Source: Pseudoalteromonas distincta
Lineage (GTDB): Bacteria; Pseudomonadota; Gammaproteobacteria; Enterobacterales; Alteromonadaceae
Assembly (NCBI RefSeq): GCF_000814675.1
Contig: NZ_JWIG01000007.1
Location: 61,972-125,971 of the forward strand
Reading direction: 5' to 3'
Length of the DNA: 64,000 nt
The position numbers and the translations under genes were made by a program. The notes beneath the pieces were generated by a model. The model was not told the origin of the DNA. It saw only the letters and a program-made list of their open reading frames with translations, and did not search any database. Shown here piece after piece: positions 1 through 10,174 of this stretch (positions are counted from its first letter, which is position 1; every line of letters begins with the position of its first letter).

Positions 1-2091
1 ACCGTGCCCTGCTTCCATATCTATTTTAAACAATAACTTATTGTCATCAGTTTTATAGTCACGCAGCTTAGCAACCCATTTTGCAGGCTCAAAGTATTGA
101 ACTTGTGAATCGTGCAAGCCAGTCGTCACTAGCATATTAGGATATGCTTGCTTAGATACTTGGTCGTATGGCGAGTAAGACAGCATGTAATCGTAGTACG
201 CTTTTTCGTTCGGATTACCCCACTCGCCGTATTCATTTGTTGTAAGCGGAATACTCGCATCAAGCATCGTGGTTACTACATCTACAAACGGTACCGCTGC
301 AACCATGCCTTTATAAAGTTCAGGCGCTTGGTTTGCTACTGCGCCCATTAATAAGCCACCAGCACTGCCACCTAACGCAAATATTTCATCTTTTGCGCCA
401 TACTTTTGAGAAACCAATGCTTTAGTTACATCAACAAAGTCATTAAACGTATTCTTTTTAGTGAGTAGCTTGCCGTCTTCGTACCAAGGACGACCTAGCA
501 TTTGCGAGCCACGTACATGGGCAATTGCAAATACAAAGCCACGGTCAAGTAAACTCAAACGCGTGCTTGAAAAAGTAGGGTCCATGGTTGCGCCATAAGA
601 GCCGTAACCATATTGCAGTAGTGGGTTAGTACCATCTTTTTTAAACGCATCTTTACGGTAAACTAAGCTTACTGGTACTTTTATGCCATCACGTGCTGTT
701 ACAAAAATACGCTCTGAGGCGTAATTATCAGCATCAAAATCACCTAATACAGCTTGCTGTTTAAGTAGTTTTTTATCGCCAGTCGCTAAATCTACATCGT
801 ACGATGAGCTTGGTGTAGTCATACTGGTGTAATAAACACGTAACGTGCTGCTATCTATATCGTTATTGCCATAAGTACCAATTGTATAAGCGCTATCGTT
901 AAAGCTCAGTGGTAACTCTTTACCTGTTTTTAAATCACGCGCAATCAACTTTGATTGGCCCATTTCACGCTCTTGGTAAACTAAGTAGTCATTAAATAAA
1001 TCAATGCCTTCGAGCTTAATATCATCGCGCGCTGGGATCACACTTTGCCAATTTGCTTTGTCACCTGCTTTATCAATATCCACTTTCATCAGCTGAAAGT
1101 TTACAGCATCTAAGTTAGTTACAATGTAGTAAGTATTCCCTAGTTTAGATATTTCATATTCAAGCCCTGCTTCACGCTCAATTAAGCGTTTAGGCATTGC
1201 CTTAGCATCATCAGCACTTAGTACCGATACGCCTGATGCTGCTGTGCTGCTGTGCCAAATATAAATTTCTGACTCATCTTTGCTTTTACTCATACCCATG
1301 TAGTAACTGGTATCAGTTTCTTCGTAAATTAGCTCATCATCAGCTTGTGGTGTACCTAATGTATGACGATAAACTTGATAACCTAATAAAGTTTGTAAAT
1401 CTTTTTTAATATAATAAACAGTTTTATTATCGTTTGCCCAAACTATACCGCCGTTGGTGCCCTCAAGTGTATCTTCGAGTAATTTACCGGTAGTTAAATC
1501 TTTTATTTTTATACTATAAATACGACGGCTAACAGTATCTTCGCCATAAGCCATTAAATTGCCATTCGGGCTTACATTTAAGCCACTTACTGCATAATAA
1601 TCATGGCCTTTCGCAAGCTCATTTACATCTAAAATAACTTGCTGATCGGTACCTGTAAAATCGCTGCTGCGTAAGTAAGTAGTGTACTCGTTATCGCCAC
1701 GTGTTTGCGTTGAGTAAAAATAATCACCGTTTTTAACTGGGACTGAATCATCGTCTTTTTGGATACGCCCTTTTAGCTCTTCAAACAATTCACTTTGCAG
1801 CGTTTTGGTATGTGCAAGCATTGCATCTGTGTATGTATTTTCAGCTTCTAAATAGTTAATCACCTCTGGCGCTTTACGTTCGTCATCACGTAACCAATAG
1901 TAATTATCTACACGTGTGTCACCATGAATAGTCATCTCATGAGGCACTTTTTTAGCAACTGGGGCAATAGCTTGGGCTACTTGAACCGTTTTAACTTGTG
2001 TATTATTTTTTTTGGTTTCTTCAGGGGCTTGATTACAGCCACTTAAAATAGCTAGCGATAATGCAGCAAGTGCGAATGGAGTACGTTTCAT
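1..2091 (-). CDS. ptrB: Oligopeptidase B (protease II), lipoprotein form, C-terminus beyond window
   Basis: Serine oligopeptidase of family S9A that cleaves short peptides after basic residues. I translated it from the minus strand: 697 codons are open from the ATG at 2091 to base 1, so only the last few residues are missing. An N-terminal beta-propeller (roughly residues 70-480) is followed by the alpha/beta-hydrolase domain. The catalytic triad is visible: Ser576 in GGSAGG, Asp661 in GLHDSQVQY and His696 in EAGHG, the last codons before the edge. The N-terminus is a lipoprotein signal ending in LSGC, so the enzyme is probably anchored in the envelope, whereas the E. coli enzyme is cytosolic. 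The family call is firm; the membrane location is inferred. Confidence 0.93.
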   Translation of the reverse strand, partial: MKRTPFALAALSLAILSGCNQAPEETKKNNTQVKTVQVAQAIAPVAKKVPHEMTIHGDTRVDNYYWLRDDERKAPEVINYLEAENTYTDAMLAHTKTLQSELFEELKGRIQKDDDSVPVKNGDYFYSTQTRGDNEYTTYLRSSDFTGTDQQVILDVNELAKGHDYYAVSGLNVSPNGNLMAYGEDTVSRRIYSIKIKDLTTGKLLEDTLEGTNGGIVWANDNKTVYYIKKDLQTLLGYQVYRHTLGTPQADDELIYEETDTSYYMGMSKSKDESEIYIWHSSTAASGVSVLSADDAKAMPKRLIEREAGLEYEISKLGNTYYIVTNLDAVNFQLMKVDIDKAGDKANWQSVIPARDDIKLEGIDLFNDYLVYQEREMGQSKLIARDLKTGKELPLSFNDSAYTIGTYGNNDIDSSTLRVYYTSMTTPSSSYDVDLATGDKKLLKQQAVLGDFDADNYASERIFVTARDGIKVPVSLVYRKDAFKKDGTNPLLQYGYGSYGATMDPTFSSTRLSLLDRGFVFAIAHVRGSQMLGRPWYEDGKLLTKKNTFNDFVDVTKALVSQKYGAKDEIFALGGSAGGLLMGAVANQAPELYKGMVAAVPFVDVVTTMLDASIPLTTNEYGEWGNPNEKAYYDYMLSYSPYDQVSKQAYPNMLVTTGLHDSQVQYFEPAKWVAKLRDYKTDDNKLLFKIDMEAGHG

Positions 2092-2182
2092 CAGTCAAAG
2101 TCCTTGTTGGTTTTTATTTTTATTAAGTAATTAAATATACCTAAAAATAACCTGTGTTGTGATTTACTTTGTGAAGCTATGT

Positions 2183-2206
2183 AAAAAGGGAGCCGAAGCT
2201 CCCTTT
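2183..2206 (-). terminator. Rho-independent terminator of the S8 protease gene
   Basis: A perfect 9-bp stem (AAAGGGAGC / GCTCCCTTT) with a 4-base loop. On the minus strand it is followed by a T run, and it lies just past the stop codon of the S8 protease gene. Confidence 0.85.
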
Positions 2207-2228
2207 GTATAACAATTAAGTTATAAAA

Positions 2229-5200
2229 TTACTTTTGTTTACGACGACGCATAAATGCAAATGGCGCTACTAGTAATGTTAACCATGCAAGTGAGCCAGA
2301 TGAGCTCTTTTTGCTTTCTGGTGCTATAGTCTCTACTACTGGTGGTACTACTTTTGTAATACTTATAGTAACTACAGCAGGAGCAGATACATTACCGCGT
2401 ACATCAATGGCAACAACTTGAATTTCAGCTGATGAATCACCAGTTAACAATTCAGTATTAGTTACAACCACTTGTCCATCCGCATCAATACCAAAACCTT
2501 GGTGAGTACTTGATTGCACATAGTACTCTGACACATCTAAGTCTTGATCAGACTCAGTGATAGTTAGTGCACCAACAACTGTTCCGTTAGCAGCATCTTC
2601 TGAAACACTAAATTCACCACCAACTAGCATTGGAGCCTCGATTGCAGGAAGCTCTAACTCAGCACTATTCATCACTTTAACAATATCTAAACCAGACGTT
2701 TGTGATAATGCAAATGGACCGCTTGCTTCAACAATTGCTTTTTCACCCGGTTTAAGTGAAGTAACTGCTTCGCCAGTTTCCATAGAAGTAAGCGTTACAC
2801 TTGGAGATGCTCCAAATGTAGTTGAGCCTTCAATACTATCTGTCTGAGTGAATACACCTGTAACATATGAAGGGTAACCTACAGATGCTTTAAAGTTCAT
2901 GTTTTCACCAAGTAATGAACCATCAACGTTTAGTAGCTCACTACAAGTTGAGAAGGTAATAGTATCTTCACCGGCTGAGTGATAAAGCGGAGTAACCCAT
3001 GCTAACGAATCGTTACCAGCGCCATCAGTTTCACCAATTACTGTACGGCTACGGCCAGGGAATGCTGTTTCACGACCGCGGTCGTTATAGTTTTGCATAA
3101 CTTGATCATAAACACCGTCATTATCAGTATCAACTTCTAATCTGTAGCCTGCTTGGAATACATGCGTTAATGGGTCGCGCAATTGGATAGACGATGTTAC
3201 AAAAATACCAGAGTCACAAGAGCTATCTGCAAATGCAGAGAAAGTAGTCGCTAAAATATTAAACTCAGCTTCTTCTCGTGTTTTCTCTGTGCCTGTTGCA
3301 ACAATGCTTTCTGCAAAAGGAGTAATGTCTGTTTGGCCGCTATTTTCAACAATAAGTGCCATTTCGTTATCAATGATTTGAGACGAAACGCTTAATTCTG
3401 TCGCAGCTTTTGGCATTGCATGATATACAACGTGTAAATCGTGGTCTGTATCAGTGCTTGCGTCATTAAATACCAATGCACCATCAAACTCTACTGAAGT
3501 AAGAGCAGCGCTTCTTGCAGCAATGTCGTCTGCACTAAATGGGTTTTCTAATTCCCACGCTGGTAGTTTTGTTGGATCAACAGTTAGCGTCACATCAAAG
3601 TTAATTGACTGACCTGCAGGGATTGTTACCGACTCAGGGAAATCCCAGCTAATTGCAGCTGTATCGTCATCATTTTGGTAGCGAGCTTCAGTACGCAGCG
3701 CATACGTTTTAGCATCTGATGAGAAGTTCTTAACAGTCACTGTTTTAGTTAGAGACTCTGTTCCAGCCATTGACACAAGGCCGAATGAAAGAGCCGCTTG
3801 TTTAGTATTAAACTGTGTATTATTAACCCATGCAGCAACTGGTAAGTTGACTGCTTTAGTTACATCAACCAAGCCTGAACCAATCATACTAATTGGAGCC
3901 AGTTCTGAGTCAGGACTGCTTGCTAAAGGCTCATTTGTTACATTTAAGTCAGCTGCATTCATTATTGTAGCTTTAATCTCAAATGCATTACGTTCAGGAT
4001 GAGCTTCACGTACCATTGCAACAGCACCGGCTGTAATAGGGCCTGAAAAAGATGTTCCAGATACAGGAGCTAGCTGATCTTGCGTGCCTGCTGCTGCAAC
4101 TAATATACTAGTACCAGGAGCAGTAATTTCTGGTTTTAATAAACCATCCATCGAAGGGCCACGAGAAGAGAACGTAGCTACTGCACCTGCTGTAGTTTTA
4201 ATTTTTACATCAATATCAAATGTTGCCGTATCGCCTGCCGCTAATTGAGCTTTTAAAGCAGCACCTGCAGCAAAATTAATGCCTACACTTTTAATAGTTA
4301 CATTGTCATCACTGCCACCCATTGGTGCAGGAGTGCCATCATCTGTGTTATTTGCAATCAGTACAAATTCAGCACCTTTCTTCTGTGCACTAAGTACTTT
4401 AACTGTAAATGCACATGCACCACGGTCAATTAAAACCGCTTTACCAGTAAAATCAACATCATCAGCAAAATCAACACAACCATCTTGGTTTGTGTCAGGG
4501 TACACTAAATCGATATCTGCACCTGTAATGACAAAGTCAGTTTGCGGGCCAAAGCCTGATGCTTGAATATTACCTTCAATACCAGCAACAGTACCTGTAG
4601 CAGTACCAACTTCAGTTGTAGGATGAGTCATTGCGCCTACTGATAACGCATTTGGTGTCGTGCTTGGGCCACCAATACGGAATGGATGATCACCATCATT
4701 ACCGGCTGAAATAACCATATTCACACCTAAATCAACAGCACGTTGAATTAGGTATTGCGCACCACCACCTGTATATGTATCGCCAAACTCGCCACCTAAT
4801 GACATGTTCATAACATCTACGCGGTCTGAAATATCACCATCGCCATTTGGATCCATTGCAGCTTCTAATGCCGCAGCTTGAGCGGCACTTGGACAGCCAC
4901 CACCACAAACAGAGTAAACATATAATTCAACATCTGGTGCAATACCATTTACTGAGTTTGAAGAAGACGTACCATGATTCGTTGCATCACCTGTAGAAGG
5001 AGAATTTGCAGCATCATTTTCAATTGGATCAGCATCGTCACGAATAAAATCGTAACCGCCTTGTATAATACCTTGTGGCCAATCAACCGTTGTAGGATCA
5101 GCTTGAGCAGCCTCGTATGCTTCTACAGTACCCTCACCACCAAATGCTTTGTGGGTATAGTCAATACCAGTATCTAGAACAGCCACACGCTGACCTTTAC

Positions 5201-5699
5201 CAGTTACAATACCATCAACAATTAAAGGCTTAGCATTAATATATTCAGACGTTGCAGCTACATGTAATTCGTAGTCAAACATCGGTAATACTTTAGCCAC
5301 TCGTGAATCTTTAGCTATTTTAGCTAAGGCTTCTGGTGTCGCTTGCACAATTAATGTTGGTGCTAATATTTTTGTTTTACCAATTATTTTTGCATCAAAG
5401 TCTAAGCTACTAAGCTCGTTGGCCATCGTGTTTTGAAGCAGCTCAACGTTAGCAATCATTTCACGACTGCTTGACGCTTCATAAGTGCCAGAAGCCACAG
5501 CATCAACAGAAGTTGCTGCACGTAAAACAATCATATGTGCTGAAGGCTGTTTTTGCTCAGATGCTAACTCTTTCACCTGTTCAGCAGCTTGAGGTGCAAT
5601 CGTTGCATTAGGTAAAGTTGCCGCATTAACAAAAGTAGCAAGAAATGCACTTGAGACTGCCGTAGCTATAGCAGTTTTTTTTATTATATTTTTAGCCAT
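2229..5699 (-). CDS. Secreted S8 (subtilisin-like) serine protease with PA domain and GlyGly-CTERM-type tail
   Basis: A 1156-residue extracellular protease. In order: signal peptide (about 1-26), an I9-type propeptide (about 50-145), and an S8 catalytic domain with Asp176 (AVLDTGID), His242 (NHGTSSS) and Ser550 (GTSFSGP). A PA-like insert (about 390-490) sits between His and Ser. Fn3-like and cadherin-like beta domains follow. The C-terminus is a Ser/Gly stretch, a hydrophobic helix and a basic end (MRRRKQK). That tail is the GlyGly-CTERM pattern processed by rhombosortase in type II-secreting gammaproteobacteria. The His box lacks the usual HGTHVAG form. It is a single-gene unit with its own terminator. 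Confidence 0.93.
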   Translation of the reverse strand: MAKNIIKKTAIATAVSSAFLATFVNAATLPNATIAPQAAEQVKELASEQKQPSAHMIVLRAATSVDAVASGTYEASSSREMIANVELLQNTMANELSSLDFDAKIIGKTKILAPTLIVQATPEALAKIAKDSRVAKVLPMFDYELHVAATSEYINAKPLIVDGIVTGKGQRVAVLDTGIDYTHKAFGGEGTVEAYEAAQADPTTVDWPQGIIQGGYDFIRDDADPIENDAANSPSTGDATNHGTSSSNSVNGIAPDVELYVYSVCGGGCPSAAQAAALEAAMDPNGDGDISDRVDVMNMSLGGEFGDTYTGGGAQYLIQRAVDLGVNMVISAGNDGDHPFRIGGPSTTPNALSVGAMTHPTTEVGTATGTVAGIEGNIQASGFGPQTDFVITGADIDLVYPDTNQDGCVDFADDVDFTGKAVLIDRGACAFTVKVLSAQKKGAEFVLIANNTDDGTPAPMGGSDDNVTIKSVGINFAAGAALKAQLAAGDTATFDIDVKIKTTAGAVATFSSRGPSMDGLLKPEITAPGTSILVAAAGTQDQLAPVSGTSFSGPITAGAVAMVREAHPERNAFEIKATIMNAADLNVTNEPLASSPDSELAPISMIGSGLVDVTKAVNLPVAAWVNNTQFNTKQAALSFGLVSMAGTESLTKTVTVKNFSSDAKTYALRTEARYQNDDDTAAISWDFPESVTIPAGQSINFDVTLTVDPTKLPAWELENPFSADDIAARSAALTSVEFDGALVFNDASTDTDHDLHVVYHAMPKAATELSVSSQIIDNEMALIVENSGQTDITPFAESIVATGTEKTREEAEFNILATTFSAFADSSCDSGIFVTSSIQLRDPLTHVFQAGYRLEVDTDNDGVYDQVMQNYNDRGRETAFPGRSRTVIGETDGAGNDSLAWVTPLYHSAGEDTITFSTCSELLNVDGSLLGENMNFKASVGYPSYVTGVFTQTDSIEGSTTFGASPSVTLTSMETGEAVTSLKPGEKAIVEASGPFALSQTSGLDIVKVMNSAELELPAIEAPMLVGGEFSVSEDAANGTVVGALTITESDQDLDVSEYYVQSSTHQGFGIDADGQVVVTNTELLTGDSSAEIQVVAIDVRGNVSAPAVVTISITKVVPPVVETIAPESKKSSSGSLAWLTLLVAPFAFMRRRKQK

Positions 5700-5935
5700 G
5701 AGTTCCCCTTGGATAGGTTATGTATTATTGTATTTGTATTAATCAAAATGATTATATTGTTGTACTGAATATAAAACTTTTGGTACAACCCAAGCAACAC
5801 CTTGGTTACAAACACATGACATCAAATCCAAAAAACAAGAAAACACCACCTCAGCAAATTGATTTAAAACAATAAAGTTAAAAAATCATATTTGTGAACT
5901 AATGTAAACAACTCTAACTTTTTCTTGAGAAATGA

Positions 5936-6406
5936 ATGAATAACGAAGTAATTAACATTTTAACCATGGCTAAAGTAATTCAAACGGCCGTTGCCCCTGT
6001 ATTCTTAATCACGGGTATTGCTGCTACTTTAGGTGTTTTATCTAATCGTTTGGCACGAATTACCGATAGGGCACGTCAGTTAGAACGCAGATTAAAAGTA
6101 AGTACTGACGAGGACTTTAATAAATCACTCGCTACAGAGCTGCGCGCTCTTTTAAAGCGTTCTCGATGTATACATATTGCTTTTAGTTTAAGTGTATTAA
6201 GCGCATTGCTTGTATGTGCTGTGGTTATGTTGTTATTTTTATCGCATATTCAATCTATAAACTTAGGCGTTACCATTGCAAGTTGCTTTGTAGCAGCAAT
6301 GGCATTACTCATATGTGCATTTATGTCGTTACTTGGTGAGGTATTCTTAGCAACTAGAAGCATGCGTCGCGGGATGATATTTGCAGATATTGATATAAAC
6401 GATTAA
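5936..6406 (+). CDS. DUF2721 family inner-membrane protein
   Basis: A 156-residue protein with a hydrophobic N-terminal segment (about 8-35), a basic amphipathic stretch rich in Arg (SNRLARITDRARQLERRL) and two further membrane helices (about 78-102 and 108-138). This order matches the DUF2721 family, whose function is unknown. A start at 5932 would stop after three codons, so 5936 is the usable ATG. It is alone on its strand between the divergent S8 protease and the cytochrome c' gene. Confidence 0.8.
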   Translation: MNNEVINILTMAKVIQTAVAPVFLITGIAATLGVLSNRLARITDRARQLERRLKVSTDEDFNKSLATELRALLKRSRCIHIAFSLSVLSALLVCAVVMLLFLSHIQSINLGVTIASCFVAAMALLICAFMSLLGEVFLATRSMRRGMIFADIDIND

Positions 6407-6498
6407 GTTTTAGTTAAATCTATCGTATTCACTTGAATAAATACGATGTTAGATACAAGATACCGAATTAAGAATTACAATTTTCAACAGGGGCAAAC

Positions 6499-6951
6499 AT
6501 GAAATTAAAAAAAGTATTAGCAACAATAGCACTGGCAACGTGTGCATTTAGCGTATCGGCAAATTCTGCATTTAAAGAGCCAAGTGACGCGATTGAATAC
6601 CGCCAAGCAGCATTTTCAATGATCTCAGTGCAAATTGGTGACATGGGCGCAATGTTAAAAGGTAAAGTACCTTTTGACGCAGAGCAATTTAAAAAGCGTG
6701 CTAACAACGCAGCTGCGCTTTCAAAAATGCCATGGGAAGCGTTTTACGAAGGAACAGATAAAGGCGACACAGCTGCACTTGCTGCTGTTTGGTCTGAAAA
6801 CGATACTTTTATGAAAAAAGCAACTGCATTCCAACAATACGCGGATGAGTTAGCAGTAGCGGCTCAATCAGGCGATAAGGCCGTAATTGGTAAAGCTTTT
6901 GGTGCATGGGCTAAAGGCTGTAAAGATTGCCATAAGCAATTTAAAGATTAA
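6499..6951 (+). CDS. Cytochrome c' (periplasmic c-type cytochrome)
   Basis: A 150-residue periplasmic heme protein. A signal peptide (about 1-21, ending SVSA) precedes a four-helix-bundle domain. The heme-binding CKDCH lies at the extreme C-terminus (Cys141, Cys144, His145), which is the arrangement of class II cytochromes c (cytochrome c' / c-556). Members bind NO or act in electron transfer; the sequence does not say which here. A strong bidirectional terminator follows. Confidence 0.9.
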   Translation: MKLKKVLATIALATCAFSVSANSAFKEPSDAIEYRQAAFSMISVQIGDMGAMLKGKVPFDAEQFKKRANNAAALSKMPWEAFYEGTDKGDTAALAAVWSENDTFMKKATAFQQYADELAVAAQSGDKAVIGKAFGAWAKGCKDCHKQFKD

Positions 6952-6990
6952 TTATTGTTGTAGCCAGTTTAACAACAATAAATAGATAAT

Positions 6991-7026
6991 AAAAAGCACT
7001 GAGCGTTAATAACGGTCAGTGCTTTT
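6991..7026. terminator. Bidirectional terminator between cytochrome c' and RND pump genes
   Basis: A 12-bp inverted repeat (AAAAAGCACTGA / TCAGTGCTTTTT) with a 12-base loop between convergent genes. It has A and T runs on both sides, so it can end transcripts from either direction. Confidence 0.85.
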
Positions 7027-7039
7027 TTATGTTTTTTAT

Positions 7040-10000
7040 CTACGAGACTTCCACAGCTCGGCTTTTAAATGGGCGTTTAAATACGGCACCAATATCACCT
7101 AAAATAATATATAAACACGGTACTAATATAAGCGTTATTAACGTTGCAAACATAACAGCAAAGCCAAGTGCTACTGCCATAGGTATTACAAACTTAGCCT
7201 GCAGGCTTGTTTCAAACATAATGGGCAATACACCAGCAAAGGTAGTGATTGATGTTAATAAGATTGCTCTAAAGCGGGCACAACCTGCTTCTATTACTGC
7301 ATGTTTAACGCTAACACCCTCGCGGCGAACTTGGTTTACGTAATCGGTCATTACTAGGGAGTCGTTTATAACAACGCCTGCAGCAGCAATTAAGCCAAAG
7401 CCCGACATTAAGCTCATATCTAAATCAAACCAGTAATGACCCCAAATAGCGCCAGTTAAGCTAAACGGAATAACCGACATTACAATAAGCGGTTGTGAAT
7501 AGCTTTTAAGCGGAACAGCTAGCAGTATGTATACTAAAATCATTCCGCCAATAAAAAACATTATTTGCTCATTAGCTTGAGCTTGCTGCTCTTCAATGGC
7601 GCCACCAAGCTCTGATTTAACACTTGGGAATTCTTCAATTAGCTGTGGCAGTAAGTTTTCTTTTACTTGCTTAACCACTTCGCCTGGCTCAATTTGCTCT
7701 TCATCAATATTGCCATAAACATACACAGTACGGTAGCCACCTTCGCGGCGTATATAGCTAATACCTGGCGTTTCTGTTAGCTCTACTACATCACCAAGAA
7801 GCACTTCTCGACCTTGCGGAGTAGTAACAATGGTGTGTTTAAGCGATGAAAATGCCTCTCGAGTCAGTTTAGGATAACGTACCATTACGCGTACTTCTTC
7901 GCCGTTTCGGATTACGCGCTGTGCTTCGCCACCATAAAAACTAGCACCCACTTGATTTGCAATACCTGCCAAATCTAAGCCTAAATCGTATGCAACTGGT
8001 TTAAGGCTCATTTGCACTTCTTTGCTTGCAGGATCTATGGTTGAACTTATATCAAACAACCCTTTTTGCTGTTGAAGTAATTGAATAAAACGACGACCCG
8101 CTTGATTTAAAGTATCTATGTCTGAACCATACAATAAATAGCCAAACTCGCCGCCACCATTACCACCGCCGCCACCAACATCGTCTTGAATAGTTAACGA
8201 CTTAATACCAGCAATAGTCGGCATAGCCTCACGCCACCGTCGCGAAAGCTCAAATGCATTGTATGGACGTGAGTCTTCGTCAACCAATGGCGCAAGTAAC
8301 TGCGACTCGGTTCTGCCTTGATTAAATACCAATACATCACGAATAATTTTTTGACCAAACTCACGTTCTGTTTCTTCATCGACTCTAAGTACCATAGCCT
8401 CTATTTCACGAATAGCGGCAATGGTTTGTAAGTCAGAAACGTTGTCGTTCATTTCAACTTGTATTTGTGGAAAGTCGTGCGGCACTTTAGGAGTTGGAAC
8501 TGTACGTACTTTATTAGACGTAATAAGTGCAATACTGATTATAAACATTGCAATAAAAGCAAACAAAACAGTCCAGCGCCAATCAACACACTTAGCAATA
8601 AAACGTTTGTATGGGCCATTTACGAAACCAAAAAAGCGTGTATTGAAGCGATCGCGCCAGCCACCTTTTTTAATCGGCGAAAAGTGCGTATGAGCAATGT
8701 GAGCTGGCAGTATCAGCTTTGATTCAATCAAACTAAATACTAAACACAGCATTACTACAACAGCTATACCATAAAAGAAGGCACTTTCTGGCCCGCTCGA
8801 CATTGTGAATGGTGCAAATACAGCAATCGTTGTTAACACACCAAAGGTTGCAGGGGTCGCGACTCGGTTAGCGCCACGCACAACATTTTCTACACCACCG
8901 CCGCTTTTTTCAACTTCGGTGTAGGCAGCTTCCCCTATCACTATGGCATCATCCACCACGATGCCGAGCACCATTATAAAAGCGAATAACGAAATAATAT
9001 TAATGCTAATGCCAAATAGCGGCATCATCATCATGGCCCCTAAAAAACATACAGGTAAGCCAATCATTACCCAAAGCGCTAGTTTAAAACGCAAGAATAA
9101 CGACAACATAATTGCCACCAAAATGGCACCTTGAAACAGGTTAGCTTTCATCATATCTAGGCGAGCATTCAGGTAGTAGGTCATATCCATTAATGGCTCT
9201 AATCGAATACCTGGCGGTAGCTGCTTATTTTTTTGATCAATAAACGCTTTAACCGAATCCGCAACGGGAATCATGTTTTGCTCTTGCGTTGCTTTTACCG
9301 ATAAATACACCGCGTTTTCGCCATTAAACTTAAAGTAGCGCTCACCTTCGATAAATTGATCTTTAATAACTGCAATATCTTGCAGTAAAACTTTAGCGCC
9401 ATACTCGCCAATTTTTACCGGAATTTGCCTAAACTCTTCACCTGAGTAAAACTGATTCTCGACGCGAACAGAAATAACACCTGCGTCTGTTTTTAGCTGC
9501 CCCGCCGAAAAGTTAGCTGAGTAACGGCGTACCGCATTCATTACATCACTAAGGGTTAGATTATATTGGCGTAGCGTGTCAGGCTCTATTTCAATTGCTA
9601 TTTCATCAAGAGGAACATCGTTTACCACTAACGACACGTTAGATAACTGTAGTAACTCATCCTCTATTTGGTTTGCTATAGGCTTAAGCTCTGTAAGTGG
9701 TAAATCAGCAACGAGCGTCATACCTATTACGTCTTGCCTAAACTCAACCTGACTTATGGTGACCGGTTCCATACCGGCCGGAAAAGTCGCAATACCATCA
9801 ACACGCAACTTTACTTTATCAAGCACATCGGTAAGTTTTGCATCGGTGTTTATTTCCAGGCTGGCTGTACCGCCATTTCTAAATGCGCGATACACGCCTT
9901 TTTTAATTTCGGTTATATCTTTAAGTGACTCTTCAACTTTTATAAGAATACTTTCTTCTATTTCCTGAGGAGAGGCACCTGGGTAATTAGCCTCAATATT

Positions 10001-10162
10001 AATGTAGTTAATCTCTACATTAGGAAACATTTGACGCTGAATCGTAAAGTAACTTATAGCCCCCATAATAATGATAAAAAACATCATTAAATTAGCGGCT
10101 ACTGAATTATTAGCAAAGTAGGCAATTAGCCCTGTTTGTTTTTGTTGTATTGACTCGCTCAT
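7040..10162 (-). CDS. RND-family efflux permease (AcrB-like)
   Basis: A 1040-residue inner-membrane proton-driven exporter with the duplicated RND layout: TM1, a large periplasmic loop, a TM2-6 cluster, then the repeat. The proton-relay aspartates are present in GIVVDDAIV (Asp404, Asp405). The second half carries GVVINDSLVMTDYVN in place of the TM10 lysine motif of AcrB/MexB, so it belongs to a different RND branch than the classic drug pumps. The gene lies 12 bp downstream of its adaptor and is almost certainly co-transcribed. No outer-membrane channel gene is nearby, so a TolC encoded elsewhere is presumably shared. The substrate is unknown. Confidence 0.93.
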   Translation of the reverse strand: MSESIQQKQTGLIAYFANNSVAANLMMFFIIIMGAISYFTIQRQMFPNVEINYINIEANYPGASPQEIEESILIKVEESLKDITEIKKGVYRAFRNGGTASLEINTDAKLTDVLDKVKLRVDGIATFPAGMEPVTISQVEFRQDVIGMTLVADLPLTELKPIANQIEDELLQLSNVSLVVNDVPLDEIAIEIEPDTLRQYNLTLSDVMNAVRRYSANFSAGQLKTDAGVISVRVENQFYSGEEFRQIPVKIGEYGAKVLLQDIAVIKDQFIEGERYFKFNGENAVYLSVKATQEQNMIPVADSVKAFIDQKNKQLPPGIRLEPLMDMTYYLNARLDMMKANLFQGAILVAIMLSLFLRFKLALWVMIGLPVCFLGAMMMMPLFGISINIISLFAFIMVLGIVVDDAIVIGEAAYTEVEKSGGGVENVVRGANRVATPATFGVLTTIAVFAPFTMSSGPESAFFYGIAVVVMLCLVFSLIESKLILPAHIAHTHFSPIKKGGWRDRFNTRFFGFVNGPYKRFIAKCVDWRWTVLFAFIAMFIISIALITSNKVRTVPTPKVPHDFPQIQVEMNDNVSDLQTIAAIREIEAMVLRVDEETEREFGQKIIRDVLVFNQGRTESQLLAPLVDEDSRPYNAFELSRRWREAMPTIAGIKSLTIQDDVGGGGGNGGGEFGYLLYGSDIDTLNQAGRRFIQLLQQQKGLFDISSTIDPASKEVQMSLKPVAYDLGLDLAGIANQVGASFYGGEAQRVIRNGEEVRVMVRYPKLTREAFSSLKHTIVTTPQGREVLLGDVVELTETPGISYIRREGGYRTVYVYGNIDEEQIEPGEVVKQVKENLLPQLIEEFPSVKSELGGAIEEQQAQANEQIMFFIGGMILVYILLAVPLKSYSQPLIVMSVIPFSLTGAIWGHYWFDLDMSLMSGFGLIAAAGVVINDSLVMTDYVNQVRREGVSVKHAVIEAGCARFRAILLTSITTFAGVLPIMFETSLQAKFVIPMAVALGFAVMFATLITLILVPCLYIILGDIGAVFKRPFKSRAVEVS

Positions 10163-10174
10163 AACTATTACACC

